Shown here: positions 9,222 to 17,190 of the stretch, one piece after another
Position numbering within the stretch: position 1 is the stretch's first letter
Layout of the letters: the number at the start of each line of letters is the position of its first letter
Assembly (NCBI GenBank): GCA_947478175.1
Contig: CANJUQ010000018.1
Coordinates: 1-34,405 of the forward strand
Source: Thiotrichales bacterium
GTDB taxonomy: Bacteria; Pseudomonadota; Gammaproteobacteria; Francisellales; CACEW01
Length of the DNA stretch: 34,405 nt
Direction: 5' to 3'
Translations under genes and position numbers: made by a program
Notes under the pieces: model-generated
The model's input: only the letters and a program-made list of their open reading frames with translations
Database searches by the model: none
What the model was told of the DNA's origin: nothing

Positions 9222-10232
9222 ATGGACGATGAAAAAGAGTTCGAAAATGGATCTACTGATGAACTGGAATCCATAGATTCTTCTGAGATCTTCGATGAAG
9301 ACATTGACGAAAATATTAACGAAGCTGAATTACTAGCAGAGGCACAAGTTGAGGAACAACAACCCACAACTCCCGCCACGCTAGAGTCTTACTTCGATCA
9401 CGATGATGAGATGGATATTACTAATCTCTATCTCAGCAGTTTGAGCTGTCCTCTTCTGACAGCCCAAGATGAAATTAATTTAGCTATTCAGATTCGCGAA
9501 GGCAGTCGGGCAGCTTATAACCGCATGATCGAAGCGAACCTTCGCTTAGTGGTTAAAATGGCAAAACGCTATATGAATCGCGGATTAGCTTTTCTAGATT
9601 TAATCGCTGAAGGCAATATCGGCCTGATGCGTGCCGTTGAAAAATTTAATCCTGATTTAGGATTTCGTTTTTCGACTTATGCAACCTGGTGGATCAAACA
9701 AAGCGTTGAGCGGGCTTTATTAAATCAAACTCGAACGATTCGTGTTCCAATTCATGTTCTAAAAGAACTCAATGTCTATCTCAGAAATATGGCTGAACTG
9801 CGTCGTGAATTAGACAGAGAGCCCAGCTTAGATGAACTCGCTGCTCGAGTCGGCAAGACTGTCGATGAAGTCAAGAAAACATTGACGGCAACAAAAGCTG
9901 TCGACTCTATCGATGACATGTTTGATGATTCTTCCAGACCCATCATTGAAACTATTGCTGCTGAAAATAGCCCATCGCCTCAAAGAGAATTAGAACAAAA
10001 TAATCTCAAAGCGCATCTCAATAGCTGGCTAGACCATTTGACTGAAAACCAAAGAACCGTGATTTCTATGCGCTTTGGTCTAAGAGGCCATGATGCATCA
10101 ACGTTAGAAAATATTGGTAATCAAATTGGCCTAACCCGTGAACGTGTGCGTCAAATTCAAATTGAAGCCATGAAAAAACTAGAGACCATTGCTCGTGCAC
10201 ATGGGATTACCCAAGATGTCATTGATAACTAG
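9222..10232 (+). CDS. rpoS: RNA polymerase sigma factor RpoS (stationary phase/stress)
   Basis: At 336 aa this is close to E. coli RpoS (330). It has a very acidic N-terminus (1-60) and sigma region 1.2 ([20 protein letters not shown]). The core region 2 is [20 protein letters not shown] through [18 protein letters not shown]. Region 3 follows [14 protein letters not shown], and the region 4 helix-turn-helix is [20 protein letters not shown]. The lack of the long RpoD non-conserved region and the match to VPIH(V/I)(L/V)KELNVYLR favour RpoS over RpoD or RpoH. AAGGAG lies 9 bases before the ATG. It is monocistronic, with a long AT-rich leader and a strong terminator. In intracellular Legionellales RpoS governs the switch to the resistant or transmissive form; the same role here is inference. 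Confidence 0.94.
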   Translation: MDDEKEFENGSTDELESIDSSEIFDEDIDENINEAELLAEAQVEEQQPTTPATLESYFDHDDEMDITNLYLSSLSCPLLTAQDEINLAIQIREGSRAAYNRMIEANLRLVVKMAKRYMNRGLAFLDLIAEGNIGLMRAVEKFNPDLGFRFSTYATWWIKQSVERALLNQTRTIRVPIHVLKELNVYLRNMAELRRELDREPSLDELAARVGKTVDEVKKTLTATKAVDSIDDMFDDSSRPIIETIAAENSPSPQRELEQNNLKAHLNSWLDHLTENQRTVISMRFGLRGHDASTLENIGNQIGLTRERVRQIQIEAMKKLETIARAHGITQDVIDN

Positions 10233-10265
10233 GAAAACTAGGAAAACCAGAAACTAACCATCAAT

Positions 10266-10295
10266 AAAAAACCCGCTCTCAGGCGGGTTTTTTTA
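10266..10295. terminator. Bidirectional rho-independent terminator between rpoS and the 130-aa gene
   Basis: ACCCGC (10271-10276) and GCGGGT (10283-10288) form a stem flanked by AAAA and TTTTTTT. Because both flanks are A/T runs it can stop rpoS (plus) and the convergent gene at 10309 (minus). Confidence 0.9.
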
Positions 10296-10308
10296 TTTAA
10301 CTAATTAA

Positions 10309-10701
10309 CTAAGACGCTATTCCTTCCATCGGTCTAGACAGCTGCGCAAATTCATCCGCACTGACATATTCAAATAATTTAAACAAAATCTTGCGTAAAA
10401 TTCTGGGGCTTTGAGATCTGGGGTCTTGGCTAAAAAAGGCCATAAAAGCATCTGCTTCTTTAAAGCCTCGAGCGATGGCTAGATTTAAAATTCTTTTCAG
10501 CACTCTCATGGCTTCACGACGACGACGGCCACTGGGATTAAAAGCTTTTGATACCACATCCATGGCAACTGCCACGGGGCTATCTACTAATTGCAGATCA
10601 TTGGTCATTAGATCTATCCCCCACCCTTTCCTTAGAGATTCACTGGGAATTGAGGGGGCCAGATTGTATTGATTTTTAAGGGCTTGTATAGAAAATAACA
10701 A
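10309..10701 (-). CDS. Uncharacterised helical protein, up to 130 aa
   Basis: I do not recognise a family. The frame opens at a TTG (10701) directly after an in-frame stop. A shorter start is the ATG at 10608 (99 aa), preceded by a G-rich AGGAAAGGGTGGGGG stretch. The residues between the two starts still look coding (SIPSESLRKGWGIDLM), so the longer form is given with doubt. The protein has a basic patch (SGRRRREAMRVLKRIL), alternating hydrophobic residues that suggest four or five helices, and no membrane segment or signal peptide. It converges on rpoS, shares its terminator, and has a 12-base tandem repeat right upstream. Confidence 0.55.
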   Translation of the reverse strand: MLFSIQALKNQYNLAPSIPSESLRKGWGIDLMTNDLQLVDSPVAVAMDVVSKAFNPSGRRRREAMRVLKRILNLAIARGFKEADAFMAFFSQDPRSQSPRILRKILFKLFEYVSADEFAQLSRPMEGIAS

Positions 10702-10703
10702 TT

Positions 10704-10750
10704 AAAAATAAAACAAAAAATAAAACAAAAAATAAAACAAAAAATAAAAC
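10704..10750. repeat. 12-base tandem repeat (AAAAAATAAAAC), about 4 copies
   Basis: One copy lacking a base and three full copies of AAAAAATAAAAC follow each other, and a fifth begins at 10751. The array starts two bases upstream of the longest frame of the minus-strand gene and lies between that gene and the terminator of the upstream transporter. It is the likely promoter/leader zone of the small gene. Confidence 0.85.
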
Positions 10751-10786
10751 AAAAAATTAAGGCAAATTTTTACATTCGCCTTAATT
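10751..10786 (-). terminator. Terminator of the UhpC-like gene
   Basis: On the minus strand AATTAAGGCGAA (10775-10786) pairs with TTTGCCTTAATT (10755-10766) with one G-T pair and an 8-base loop, followed by a short T run. It lies 30 bases after the transporter stop codon. Confidence 0.75.
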
Positions 10787-10815
10787 TAATCAACAAATTT
10801 AATACTGATAGATTT

Positions 10816-12171
10816 TTAGTTAATGGCCTCTTCCAGTTGAATCTCATCCATCAATTTAGGATGCGATTTTGCATGCCAAGTAAAAGCTAAAAGTCCCGTC
10901 GCAATGATGCTGCAAACCGCCAAGACCATAAAAAATCCATTCCAATGCCAGTAAGTCAAAACAACCCCTAACGGATACCCCGCCAACGCTGCGCCTAAAT
11001 AAGCAAACAAAGCCGCAAAGCCAGTCGATGCTCCTGCCGCTTCTCGATGAGACAACTCAGCAGCTGACATGCCTACTAACATTTGAGGCCCAAAGACCAC
11101 AAAGCCCAGACAAAAAATAATGACGACGTTCGCTAAATAATTCGTCCCCGTAAATTTCCAAAAGATCATGACAACGAAAAGCATTCCCAGGCAATAAATT
11201 ACATTCATGGGGCCGCGACGGCTAGAAAATAATTTATCAGACAAAATCCCAGCGACTAAAGAACCTAATAGACCCCCGATTTCAAATAATCCGCCCGCAA
11301 AATCTGAATTAAATAAAGAAAAATGTAACTGATGAAATAAATAGACCGTTCCCCAGGTATAAAACGCCTGACGAACCACGTAGACCATGGCATAAGCCAG
11401 GCCCAGTAACCACATATAAGGATTCGCTAAGACATACTTGCGAAGAATTTCCATCATGGGCGTGGCGCGTTCTTTCTCGAAGGCTTTCTTACCAATGGGA
11501 TAGTCATCTCTAAATTCTTCGACAGGTGGGAGCCCCATGCTTTCAGGAACATCACGCAATCTATTAATCATAAATAGACCCATCACGATCCCAATTAAGC
11601 CAGGGATAATCATCCCAGCTCGCCAGTTCCAAATAGAAATCGCAATCGGAACAATTAAAGCAATCGTAAAGCCCCCAACGTTATGACACGTATTCCAAAG
11701 ACCCCACCAAAAGCCCCGCTCAGATTGGGAATACCAATGGGTGAGTAATCTGGCACAAGGCGGCCATCCCCAGCCCTGAAAAAACGCATTGAGTAACCAA
11801 GCCATCGCGAATAAATATAAAGAAGAAGACAAGCCAAAAATAATATCCAAAGCACCCGTAATAATTAAACCAAACGCCATGAAATATCGGGGACTCGAAC
11901 GATCAGAAATCGTCCCGCTGAAAAATTTACTAATGCCATAAACAATACTGAAGAGCGTAAAAATAATCCCAATTTGGGTGTACGCCAGATTCAAATCTTT
12001 TTGCATGATGGGCAATGCGTACTGAAGACAATTACGCGTGAAGTAAAAAATCGCGTAGCCAATCCACATGCTGTAAAGAATTCTAATTCGCCAATATCCG
12101 TACTGCTGCTTAATCGCGCCTGCATCTGAAATGCGCTCTATCCCTGGCGCTGCTTTTAGAATTCCGAACAT
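10816..12171 (-). CDS. UhpC/GlpT-type organophosphate antiporter (MFS)
   Basis: This is a 451-aa inner-membrane major facilitator of the organophosphate:phosphate antiporter family, with about 12 membrane helices. The match is strongest to UhpC: GYAIFYFTRNCLQYALPIM, SKFFSGTISDRSSPRYFM, NAFFQGWGWPPCARLLTHWY, GFWWGLWNTCHNVGG and VFGPQMLVGMSAAELSHREA. In E. coli UhpC is a glucose-6-phosphate sensor working with UhpAB, but in chlamydiae a UhpC relative is the hexose-phosphate transporter. No uhpA or uhpB lies nearby, so uptake of a phosphorylated host metabolite is more likely. The start ATG at 12171 has AGAAGGG upstream; a longer frame adds 16 unlikely residues. Substrate is not determined by sequence alone. 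Confidence 0.88.
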   Translation of the reverse strand: MFGILKAAPGIERISDAGAIKQQYGYWRIRILYSMWIGYAIFYFTRNCLQYALPIMQKDLNLAYTQIGIIFTLFSIVYGISKFFSGTISDRSSPRYFMAFGLIITGALDIIFGLSSSLYLFAMAWLLNAFFQGWGWPPCARLLTHWYSQSERGFWWGLWNTCHNVGGFTIALIVPIAISIWNWRAGMIIPGLIGIVMGLFMINRLRDVPESMGLPPVEEFRDDYPIGKKAFEKERATPMMEILRKYVLANPYMWLLGLAYAMVYVVRQAFYTWGTVYLFHQLHFSLFNSDFAGGLFEIGGLLGSLVAGILSDKLFSSRRGPMNVIYCLGMLFVVMIFWKFTGTNYLANVVIIFCLGFVVFGPQMLVGMSAAELSHREAAGASTGFAALFAYLGAALAGYPLGVVLTYWHWNGFFMVLAVCSIIATGLLAFTWHAKSHPKLMDEIQLEEAIN

Positions 12172-12185
12172 CTTTTTCCCTTCTC

Positions 12186-12203
12186 CCCGTTCAGGCGAAC
12201 GGG
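12186..12203 (-). promoter_or_regulatory. Leader hairpin before the UhpC-like gene
   Basis: On the minus strand CCCGTTC-GCCT-GAACGGG forms a perfect 7-bp stem with a 4-base loop. It lies between the predicted promoter and the ribosome binding site, ending 14 bases before the start codon. It could limit ribosome access or stabilise the 5' end. Confidence 0.6.
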
Positions 12204-12205
12204 TG

Positions 12206-12233
12206 ACTATACGGATCAAGAGTCAAATTGCAA
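12206..12233 (-). promoter_or_regulatory. Sigma-70-type promoter of the UhpC-like gene
   Basis: Minus strand: -35 TTGCAA (12228-12233), 16-base spacer, -10 TATAGT (12206-12211, 5 of 6 consensus bases). It is placed 35 bases upstream of the start codon. Confidence 0.6.
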
Positions 12234-12237
12234 GGGT

Positions 12238-12252
12238 ACCAAGGGGCTTGGT
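12238..12252. promoter_or_regulatory. Operator-like inverted repeat upstream of the UhpC-like promoter
   Basis: ACCAAG-GGG-CTTGGT is a perfect 6+3+6 inverted repeat located 5 bases upstream of the -35 box. The position fits an activator or repressor site. No regulator gene is adjacent. Confidence 0.45.
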
Positions 12253-12298
12253 AATCCAAGCACTCAGAGGGGTTCATGAATTTAAATTAAGAATAAAT

Positions 12299-14362
12299 TC
12301 AAACCTCCGCCAACCTCTGATTTTCTTTCAGCCACCTATAAATTAAAGGCTGAATCGTCTCTGGATAATCCGTCCAAATTTTCAAAGCAGCTTCATGAAT
12401 TTTGGGTAACCAAGTCCTGTCTCGAGCAATATTGGCAAATCTAAAAGACATCTCTCCCGTCTGACGTGTGCCTAAAAATTCACCCGGCCCTCGCAGTTCT
12501 AAATCTTTCTCAGCTAAAACAAATCCATCGGTGGTCAATCGCATTGCTTCTAGCCGAGCTTGGGCCGATTGCGATAACGGCTGCTGATAAAGCAATACGC
12601 AAAAACTAGCTTGACTCCCTCGGCCGACGCGACCTCTTAATTGATGTAATTGGGACAAGCCCAATCTTTCTGGATTTTCGATCACCATCATGGACGCATT
12701 AGGAACATCGACGCCGACTTCTATAACAGTCGTTGCAACAAGAATATTAATTTCACCTGCGCTGAATAAGCCCATGATGGTTTGTTTTTCAGCCTGTTTT
12801 AATTTCCCATGGATTAAGCCTATTTTTAATTCTGGCAATTCTTGAGAAAGCTTTTCATAAGATAAAACCGCCGCTTCACTATCAAAATTTTCAGATTCTT
12901 CTATGAGCGTACAGACCCAATAAATCTGCTGTCCGGACTGAATATAATTTTTTAATCTTGCAATGATTTCAGCTCGTCTTCGGGAATCAATCAAAACTGT
13001 TTGAATAGGAATTCTCCCAGGGGGCAACTCATCAATAATGGAAACATCTAAGTCTGCATAAACAGTCATGGCGAGCGTCCTAGGAATCGGTGTCGCCGTC
13101 ATGATTAATTGGTGCGGTTTTTCAGGCCCTGTATTTTTTTCTAACAAGGCTTTTCTTTGTAATACCCCAAAACGATGCTGCTCATCGACAATGACCAATC
13201 CTAATTTGGCAAAGCTGACAGACTCTTGAAACAAGGCCTGAGTCCCAATAATTAATCCAATCTCACCCTGCGCTATTTTTGCCTGAGCTTCTCGCCTAAA
13301 TTTTGCGGTCTGTTTGGAAGTCAGTAAAACAGATTGAATATTTAAGGGCCCAAACCATTTCTGAAAAGTCTTCGCATGTTGCTCAGCCAAAATTTCCGTC
13401 GGAGCCATGAGAGCGACCTGGCAACCCGACTCAATGACAGTCAGAGCCGATAACGCAGCCACCCAAGTTTTCCCAGAACCTACATCACCCTGCAATAATC
13501 TCAACATGGGATGTGGGGTTTTAAGATCTTCAGAAATTTCAGCCAATACTCTGGATTGAGCTTGAGTTGGCTTAAATGGAATATTTTTAAAAAATAATTT
13601 TTTGGTTTTTTCTGTCAAATGACAAATCGGCGCAGGTTCTTTTTTGATTTTGGATTTAACCTGCAGCAGTAACAAACTATGGGCTAATAATTCTTCAAAA
13701 ATTAGCCGGTGAATCATGGGATGATCCCCCTGGATAATTTTATCAACCTGAGTTCCCAGCGTTGGGGAATGCATGAATTTTAAAGCCTCATAAAGATTGG
13801 GCAGGTTAAAAATTTTTTTAATTTCTAAAGGCAATAGTTCTTGAATATTTTCTGGAGAAATATTTTCAAAAGCCGTTTTAATCCAAGCCCTAAATTTCCC
13901 CTGAGAGAGACCCAAACCTTCTGGTAGGGCATAAACAGGTGTGAGCGATGTTTCGAGCGGGATCTCTTGGTCTTCTAAATAAATTTTATATTCCGGATGA
14001 ATCATCTCAAAGTGAAATTGATAACGCTTAGCCGTCCCAAAAAGTCTTATTCTTCGACCTTTTTGCATTTGGGTTTGCTGGGCCTGATTAAAATAAAAAA
14101 ATCTTAACGTTAATAACCCGGATCCATCATCGACTTCGCAGATCAGCATTCGACGACGCCCAAATAAAATCTTCGAATTTAAAATTTCAGCATCGATCAC
14201 ACATTCTTTGTTTTCTAATAAATCACTGATCAAACAAACCCGCGTGCGATCTTGATAAGCCTTGGGTAAATAAAATAATAAATCTTCGAGATTTTTAATC
14301 CCCATGCTTTCTAGATTTACTAAAACTTTTTCGCCAACACCAGGCAAATCAAGCAAGTTCAA
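12299..14362 (-). CDS. recG: ATP-dependent DNA helicase RecG
   Basis: RecG remodels stalled replication forks and branched recombination intermediates. The N-terminal wedge domain starts LLDLPGVGEK and includes an OB fold. Helicase motifs follow: LLQGDVGSGKTWVAALSAL (Walker A), VIVDEQHRFGVLQR (DEQH box), TATPIPRTLAMT (motif III), VATTVIEVGVDVPNASMM and QLRGRVGRG (motifs V and VI). The C-terminal part has LELRGPGEFLGTRQTG. Length is 687 aa against 693 in E. coli. The start is set at TTG 14362, 8 bases after AGGAG; the TTG at 14368 is only 3 bases after it. The 5' end overlaps the pilT 3' end by 14 bases, which suggests coupled translation. Confidence 0.96.
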   Translation of the reverse strand: MNLLDLPGVGEKVLVNLESMGIKNLEDLLFYLPKAYQDRTRVCLISDLLENKECVIDAEILNSKILFGRRRMLICEVDDGSGLLTLRFFYFNQAQQTQMQKGRRIRLFGTAKRYQFHFEMIHPEYKIYLEDQEIPLETSLTPVYALPEGLGLSQGKFRAWIKTAFENISPENIQELLPLEIKKIFNLPNLYEALKFMHSPTLGTQVDKIIQGDHPMIHRLIFEELLAHSLLLLQVKSKIKKEPAPICHLTEKTKKLFFKNIPFKPTQAQSRVLAEISEDLKTPHPMLRLLQGDVGSGKTWVAALSALTVIESGCQVALMAPTEILAEQHAKTFQKWFGPLNIQSVLLTSKQTAKFRREAQAKIAQGEIGLIIGTQALFQESVSFAKLGLVIVDEQHRFGVLQRKALLEKNTGPEKPHQLIMTATPIPRTLAMTVYADLDVSIIDELPPGRIPIQTVLIDSRRRAEIIARLKNYIQSGQQIYWVCTLIEESENFDSEAAVLSYEKLSQELPELKIGLIHGKLKQAEKQTIMGLFSAGEINILVATTVIEVGVDVPNASMMVIENPERLGLSQLHQLRGRVGRGSQASFCVLLYQQPLSQSAQARLEAMRLTTDGFVLAEKDLELRGPGEFLGTRQTGEMSFRFANIARDRTWLPKIHEAALKIWTDYPETIQPLIYRWLKENQRLAEV

Positions 14363-15410
14363 AATCAATCTCTCCTGCTGTCACTAGTTTTTTTAATGCC
14401 TGATCTAATGTCTGCATCCCATGCGCCTGGCCTGTTTGAATCGCACTGTAAATCTGGGGGATTTTATTTTCTCGAATTAAAAAACTCACTGCCGGGGTAT
14501 TCACTAAGATTTCAAAAGCAGCTACCCGCCCACTGCTTTTTTCTTTATTTTCTTCTTTATTTTTATTTTTTTTAATCAGCCTTTGAGAAATCACTGCACT
14601 TAAAGATTCAGACAGCATTGACCGAACTAGAGTTCGTTCATCCCCTGGAAAGACATCGATTAATCTATCCAAGCTTTTAGCCGCTGAATTCGTATGTAAC
14701 GTCCCCAAGACTAAATGCCCCGTCTCAGCCGCTGTCAGCGCTAATCTAATAGTCTCTAGATCTCTCAGCTCTCCCACCAAAATAACATCCGGGTCTTCTC
14801 GCAAAGCGGCTTTAAGGGCTAAATCAAATCTGGGCGTGTGAGTATTTAATTCCCTCTGGTGAATCAAAGATTTTTGAGACTCATGAATAAATTCAATCGG
14901 ATCTTCAATGGTCACAATATGCAAAGATTTTTGGGTATTTAAATAATTAACCAGCCCAGCTAACGTCGTACTTTTGCCAGACCCTGTTGGCCCTGTGATT
15001 AAAACCAGGCCTTTAGATTGATTCATAAAATTTTTGAAAATCTCAGGGGTTTTCAAAAACTCTAGCGTGGGAATTTGACTGGGAATCAAACGACAGGCTA
15101 AGGCTAATCCACCTAAATGCTCATAAAGATTGGCTCGAATGCGAATATTTTGGATAGCTATTGCGAAATCCAGTGATTTATTTTTTTGAAAAAAAAATTT
15201 TTGTTCTGGGGTTAGTAAATCAAACAAAATACTTTGAAGCTGGTCATGAGAAATAGGCCTGGAGGGCAGCCCGCCGGCTGCTCCTATAACAAGATCCCCG
15301 TCCAATCTAAAAATAGGTATTTGATGAGAGGTCAGATGCAAATCCGACGCGCCGATGGAATCCGCCTGAACGATTAATTTTGAAAAAAAATCTAGCCCAG
15401 GGCTCTCCAC
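14349..15410 (-). CDS. pilT: Type IV pilus retraction ATPase PilT
   Basis: PilT is the hexameric motor that depolymerises type IV pili, driving twitching and DNA uptake. The 353-aa protein has ASDLHL near the N-terminus, Walker A GPTGSGKSTT (140-149), Walker B DPDVILVGELRD, and the His box GHLVLGTLHTNSAAKSLDRL. A partial AIRNLIRE-like motif (VSFLIREN) is also present. The paralogue PilU is possible but this motif and length favour PilT. It starts at GTG 15410, five bases after the galU stop, and overlaps recG at its 3' end. Residues 41-50 (VIGAAGGLPS) look like a short insertion relative to other PilT proteins and coincide with a GC-rich palindrome. A lysine/asparagine/glutamate-rich stretch (KKNKNKEENKEKSSG) is also unusual. 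Confidence 0.92.
   Translation of the reverse strand: MESPGLDFFSKLIVQADSIGASDLHLTSHQIPIFRLDGDLVIGAAGGLPSRPISHDQLQSILFDLLTPEQKFFFQKNKSLDFAIAIQNIRIRANLYEHLGGLALACRLIPSQIPTLEFLKTPEIFKNFMNQSKGLVLITGPTGSGKSTTLAGLVNYLNTQKSLHIVTIEDPIEFIHESQKSLIHQRELNTHTPRFDLALKAALREDPDVILVGELRDLETIRLALTAAETGHLVLGTLHTNSAAKSLDRLIDVFPGDERTLVRSMLSESLSAVISQRLIKKNKNKEENKEKSSGRVAAFEILVNTPAVSFLIRENKIPQIYSAIQTGQAHGMQTLDQALKKLVTAGEIDFELA
15261..15288. repeat. Palindromic repeat within the pilT reading frame
   Basis: The segment has inverted arms GGGCAGCC and GGCTGCTCC around CGCC. On the minus strand it reads TAGGAGCAGCCGGCGGGCTG and resembles copy 2 (8019-8045), which has TAGGGGCGGCCGGCAGCTGC. It encodes residues 41-50 in frame. 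Confidence 0.5.
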
Positions 15411-15415
15411 TGACG

Positions 15416-16288
15416 CTATTCCCCCATCTCTGCCAAACGCTTTTTGATATACGCCAAATAAGGCTGTCCCAATTCAGAATGCGTCAGGGCATATTCAAAA
15501 TTCGCCTGGAGGTAACCTAATTTACTGCCACAGTCAAAACGCTGGCCTTGAAACAAAGTCGCATAGACCGGATGAACTTTTAAAAGTTGTGCGATTCCAT
15601 CTGTCAGCTGAATCTCACCGCCAGAGCCTGTTTTGATATTGGCTAAAAAACTAAAAATCTCGGGATGTAATAAATATCGACCGACAACAGCAATATTAGA
15701 CGGTGCCACTTCGGGCTCTGGTTTTTCAACAATATTTTTAATCTGATGATTTTCATCTAAAGAAACGATTCCATATTGTTTAGTTTCAGACGGTCTAACT
15801 GTTTGGACAGCCAAAACAGAGCCCTGATGTTTCTGATGCTCTTTGACCATTTGAGATAAACAAGAACGACCCTGGGTTTGAATCAAATCATCTGCTAATA
15901 AAACTGCAAAATATTCATCGCCAATTAAATTTTGAGCGCATAAGACTGCATGGCCTAACCCTAAAGCTTCTGCTTGTCGGATATAAACGCACTGGACATC
16001 TGGCGGTAAAATATTCTGAACAGATTTTAATAACGCCATCTGCTGCTTTTCTTTCAGCTTGGCTTCTAGCTCATAGTTTTTATCAAAGTGATCTTCAATG
16101 GCCCGCTTAGCACCACTCGTCACAAAGATTAATTCTTTGATGCCTGCTGAGACGGCTTCTTCGACAGCGTATTGAATCAGGGGTTTATCCACGACGGTCA
16201 GCATTTCTTTAGGACTGGCTTTGGTCGCAGGCAAAAATCGTGTGCCTAAACCGGCAACGGGGAATATGGCTTTTCTAATAGGTTTCAT
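15416..16288 (-). CDS. galU: UTP-glucose-1-phosphate uridylyltransferase
   Basis: GalU makes UDP-glucose from UTP and glucose-1-phosphate for LPS, exopolysaccharide and sugar interconversion. The 290-aa protein starts with KAIFPVAGLGTRFLPATKA, the nucleotide-binding signature, followed by SPKEMLTVVDKPLIQYAVEE. FAVLLADDLI is the metal/UDP site and IVEKPEPE and GRYLLHPEIF are also conserved. It is the first gene of a compact galU-pilT-recG unit and has its own promoter overlapping the stop codon of the upstream regulator gene. Confidence 0.96.
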   Translation of the reverse strand: MKPIRKAIFPVAGLGTRFLPATKASPKEMLTVVDKPLIQYAVEEAVSAGIKELIFVTSGAKRAIEDHFDKNYELEAKLKEKQQMALLKSVQNILPPDVQCVYIRQAEALGLGHAVLCAQNLIGDEYFAVLLADDLIQTQGRSCLSQMVKEHQKHQGSVLAVQTVRPSETKQYGIVSLDENHQIKNIVEKPEPEVAPSNIAVVGRYLLHPEIFSFLANIKTGSGGEIQLTDGIAQLLKVHPVYATLFQGQRFDCGSKLGYLQANFEYALTHSELGQPYLAYIKKRLAEMGE

Positions 16289-16313
16289 GGGGCTTTCTCT
16301 TAAAAAAGGCGGG

Positions 16314-16341
16314 AGTATATAACTAGTCCGAGTGGGCTCAA
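16314..16341 (-). promoter_or_regulatory. Promoter of galU-pilT-recG
   Basis: Minus strand: -35 TTGAGC (16336-16341), 16-base spacer, -10 TATACT (16314-16319, 5 of 6). The -35 box overlaps the stop codon region of the upstream regulator gene. Confidence 0.6.
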
Positions 16342-16646
16342 GCAGCGATATACATGAGACCGTGGTTATTCACGAGATTTAAAATTTTCAATGCAATTCC
16401 ACTGGGGTTTTTTATCCCTTGCTCCCATTGGCGAACGGTAGAGAGGCTTGTATTTAAATAGGCCGCAAACACTGATTGGCTCACGCGATTGGCTAAACGC
16501 AATTTTTTAATTTGTGAGGGGCTAAATTCTTTTAAAGCTGGAAGACATTGGGCATCAAAATAATGCATGGTCTGAATATCTAAGCCGCCCACGTCGTACA
16601 TATCTTTGGCAATTTCATGAGCGACTTCTAATAATTTCTTTTTCAT
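16338..16646 (-). CDS. HigA/NadS-type HTH regulator (antitoxin-like), orphan
   Basis: This 102-aa protein has an N-terminal helical part (MKKKLLEVAHEIAKDMYDVG) and a C-terminal XRE-type helix-turn-helix. The latter reads IKKLRLANRVSQSVFAAYLN...STVRQWEQGIKNPSG, the pattern of antitoxins paired with RelE/HigB-like mRNA interferases. In such proteins the HTH binds the operon's own operator. The start at 16646 is fixed by AGGAGG 7 bases upstream; the longer frame adds 19 improbable residues. No toxin gene lies on either side: upstream is only a promoter and a palindrome, downstream is galU. It may be a solitary regulator or a remnant whose toxin was lost. Confidence 0.8.
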   Translation of the reverse strand: MKKKLLEVAHEIAKDMYDVGGLDIQTMHYFDAQCLPALKEFSPSQIKKLRLANRVSQSVFAAYLNTSLSTVRQWEQGIKNPSGIALKILNLVNNHGLMYIAA

Positions 16647-16670
16647 TTCACACCTCCTAAAAAATTTAAG

Positions 16671-16681
16671 GGCCTCAGGCC
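16671..16681. promoter_or_regulatory. Operator-like palindrome before the HTH gene
   Basis: GGCCT-C-AGGCC is a perfect short palindrome between the -10 box and the ribosome binding site of the HTH regulator. Its position fits autorepression, the usual control of HigA-type genes. Confidence 0.4.
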
Positions 16682-16703
16682 ACCGCCCAAAAAACCCTGA
16701 CAA

Positions 16704-16731
16704 CTTATAACACTAAGAAATACATTTTCAA
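16704..16731 (-). promoter_or_regulatory. Promoter of the HTH regulator
   Basis: Minus strand: -35 TTGAAA (16726-16731), 16-base spacer, -10 TATAAG (16704-16709). It begins inside the short gap after the PilX-like gene. Confidence 0.55.
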
Positions 16732-16739
16732 TATTTTTT

Positions 16740-17186
16740 TCACCCCGCCAACCCATAACTCCTTCCCATCACCCCATTCCCTGGACTAATCCACGCCTGC
16801 CTCACGGCTATTTTTTGAATCTCTTGAGTCCCCACCGTCCATGTCACTTGAACCCCGCCATCGGGAAATTTCTGAACAAAATAAAATTCACGCCAGGGTG
16901 ATTGACTCCAGGCCAATACCCAGGGAATCTTGGGTGAATTTAATAAGTCAAAATTTGAATATAAATAATTTGTTTTCTGAAAAGCCCCTTCAAGATTTAC
17001 CACTGGCTGCTTGGCAGATAAATTCCAGGCTTCTTGGGCTAACTGATTTCTAGCATTAATTCTCATGAAAATTTCAACTGAATAAATCATGCCTGACAAA
17101 ATCAAAGCGATCCCAGTCAAAATAATCAAAACAGAAACCAAGATAAAACCTTCTGATTTTGATTTGTCTTTTAATCTCAGAGCCAT
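16740..17186 (-). CDS. PilX-like minor pilin
   Basis: The 148-aa protein begins with a basic leader (MALRLKDKSKSEG) followed by a hydrophobic helix FILVSVLIILTGIALILSGM. This is the layout of a type IV prepilin with cleavage after Gly; position +5 is Ser instead of Glu, as can occur in PilX-type proteins. The rest has no recognised domain; WVLAWSQSPWREFYFVQKF is Trp/Phe-rich. A GTG at 17204, overlapping the previous stop codon, is an alternative start. It is the last of three overlapping or adjacent pilin-like genes, which supports the assignment more than sequence identity does. Confidence 0.6.
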   Translation of the reverse strand: MALRLKDKSKSEGFILVSVLIILTGIALILSGMIYSVEIFMRINARNQLAQEAWNLSAKQPVVNLEGAFQKTNYLYSNFDLLNSPKIPWVLAWSQSPWREFYFVQKFPDGGVQVTWTVGTQEIQKIAVRQAWISPGNGVMGRSYGLAG

Positions 17187-17190
17187 CTTA

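Noticed and set aside
9222..10232. Assignment of the sigma factor as RpoD or RpoH
   Set aside because: Too short and lacking RpoD region 1.1 and the non-conserved insert; helix and [14 protein letters not shown] motifs fit RpoS better than RpoH.
10704..10758. CRISPR-like array
   Set aside because: The unit is 12 bases with no spacers; a simple tandem repeat.
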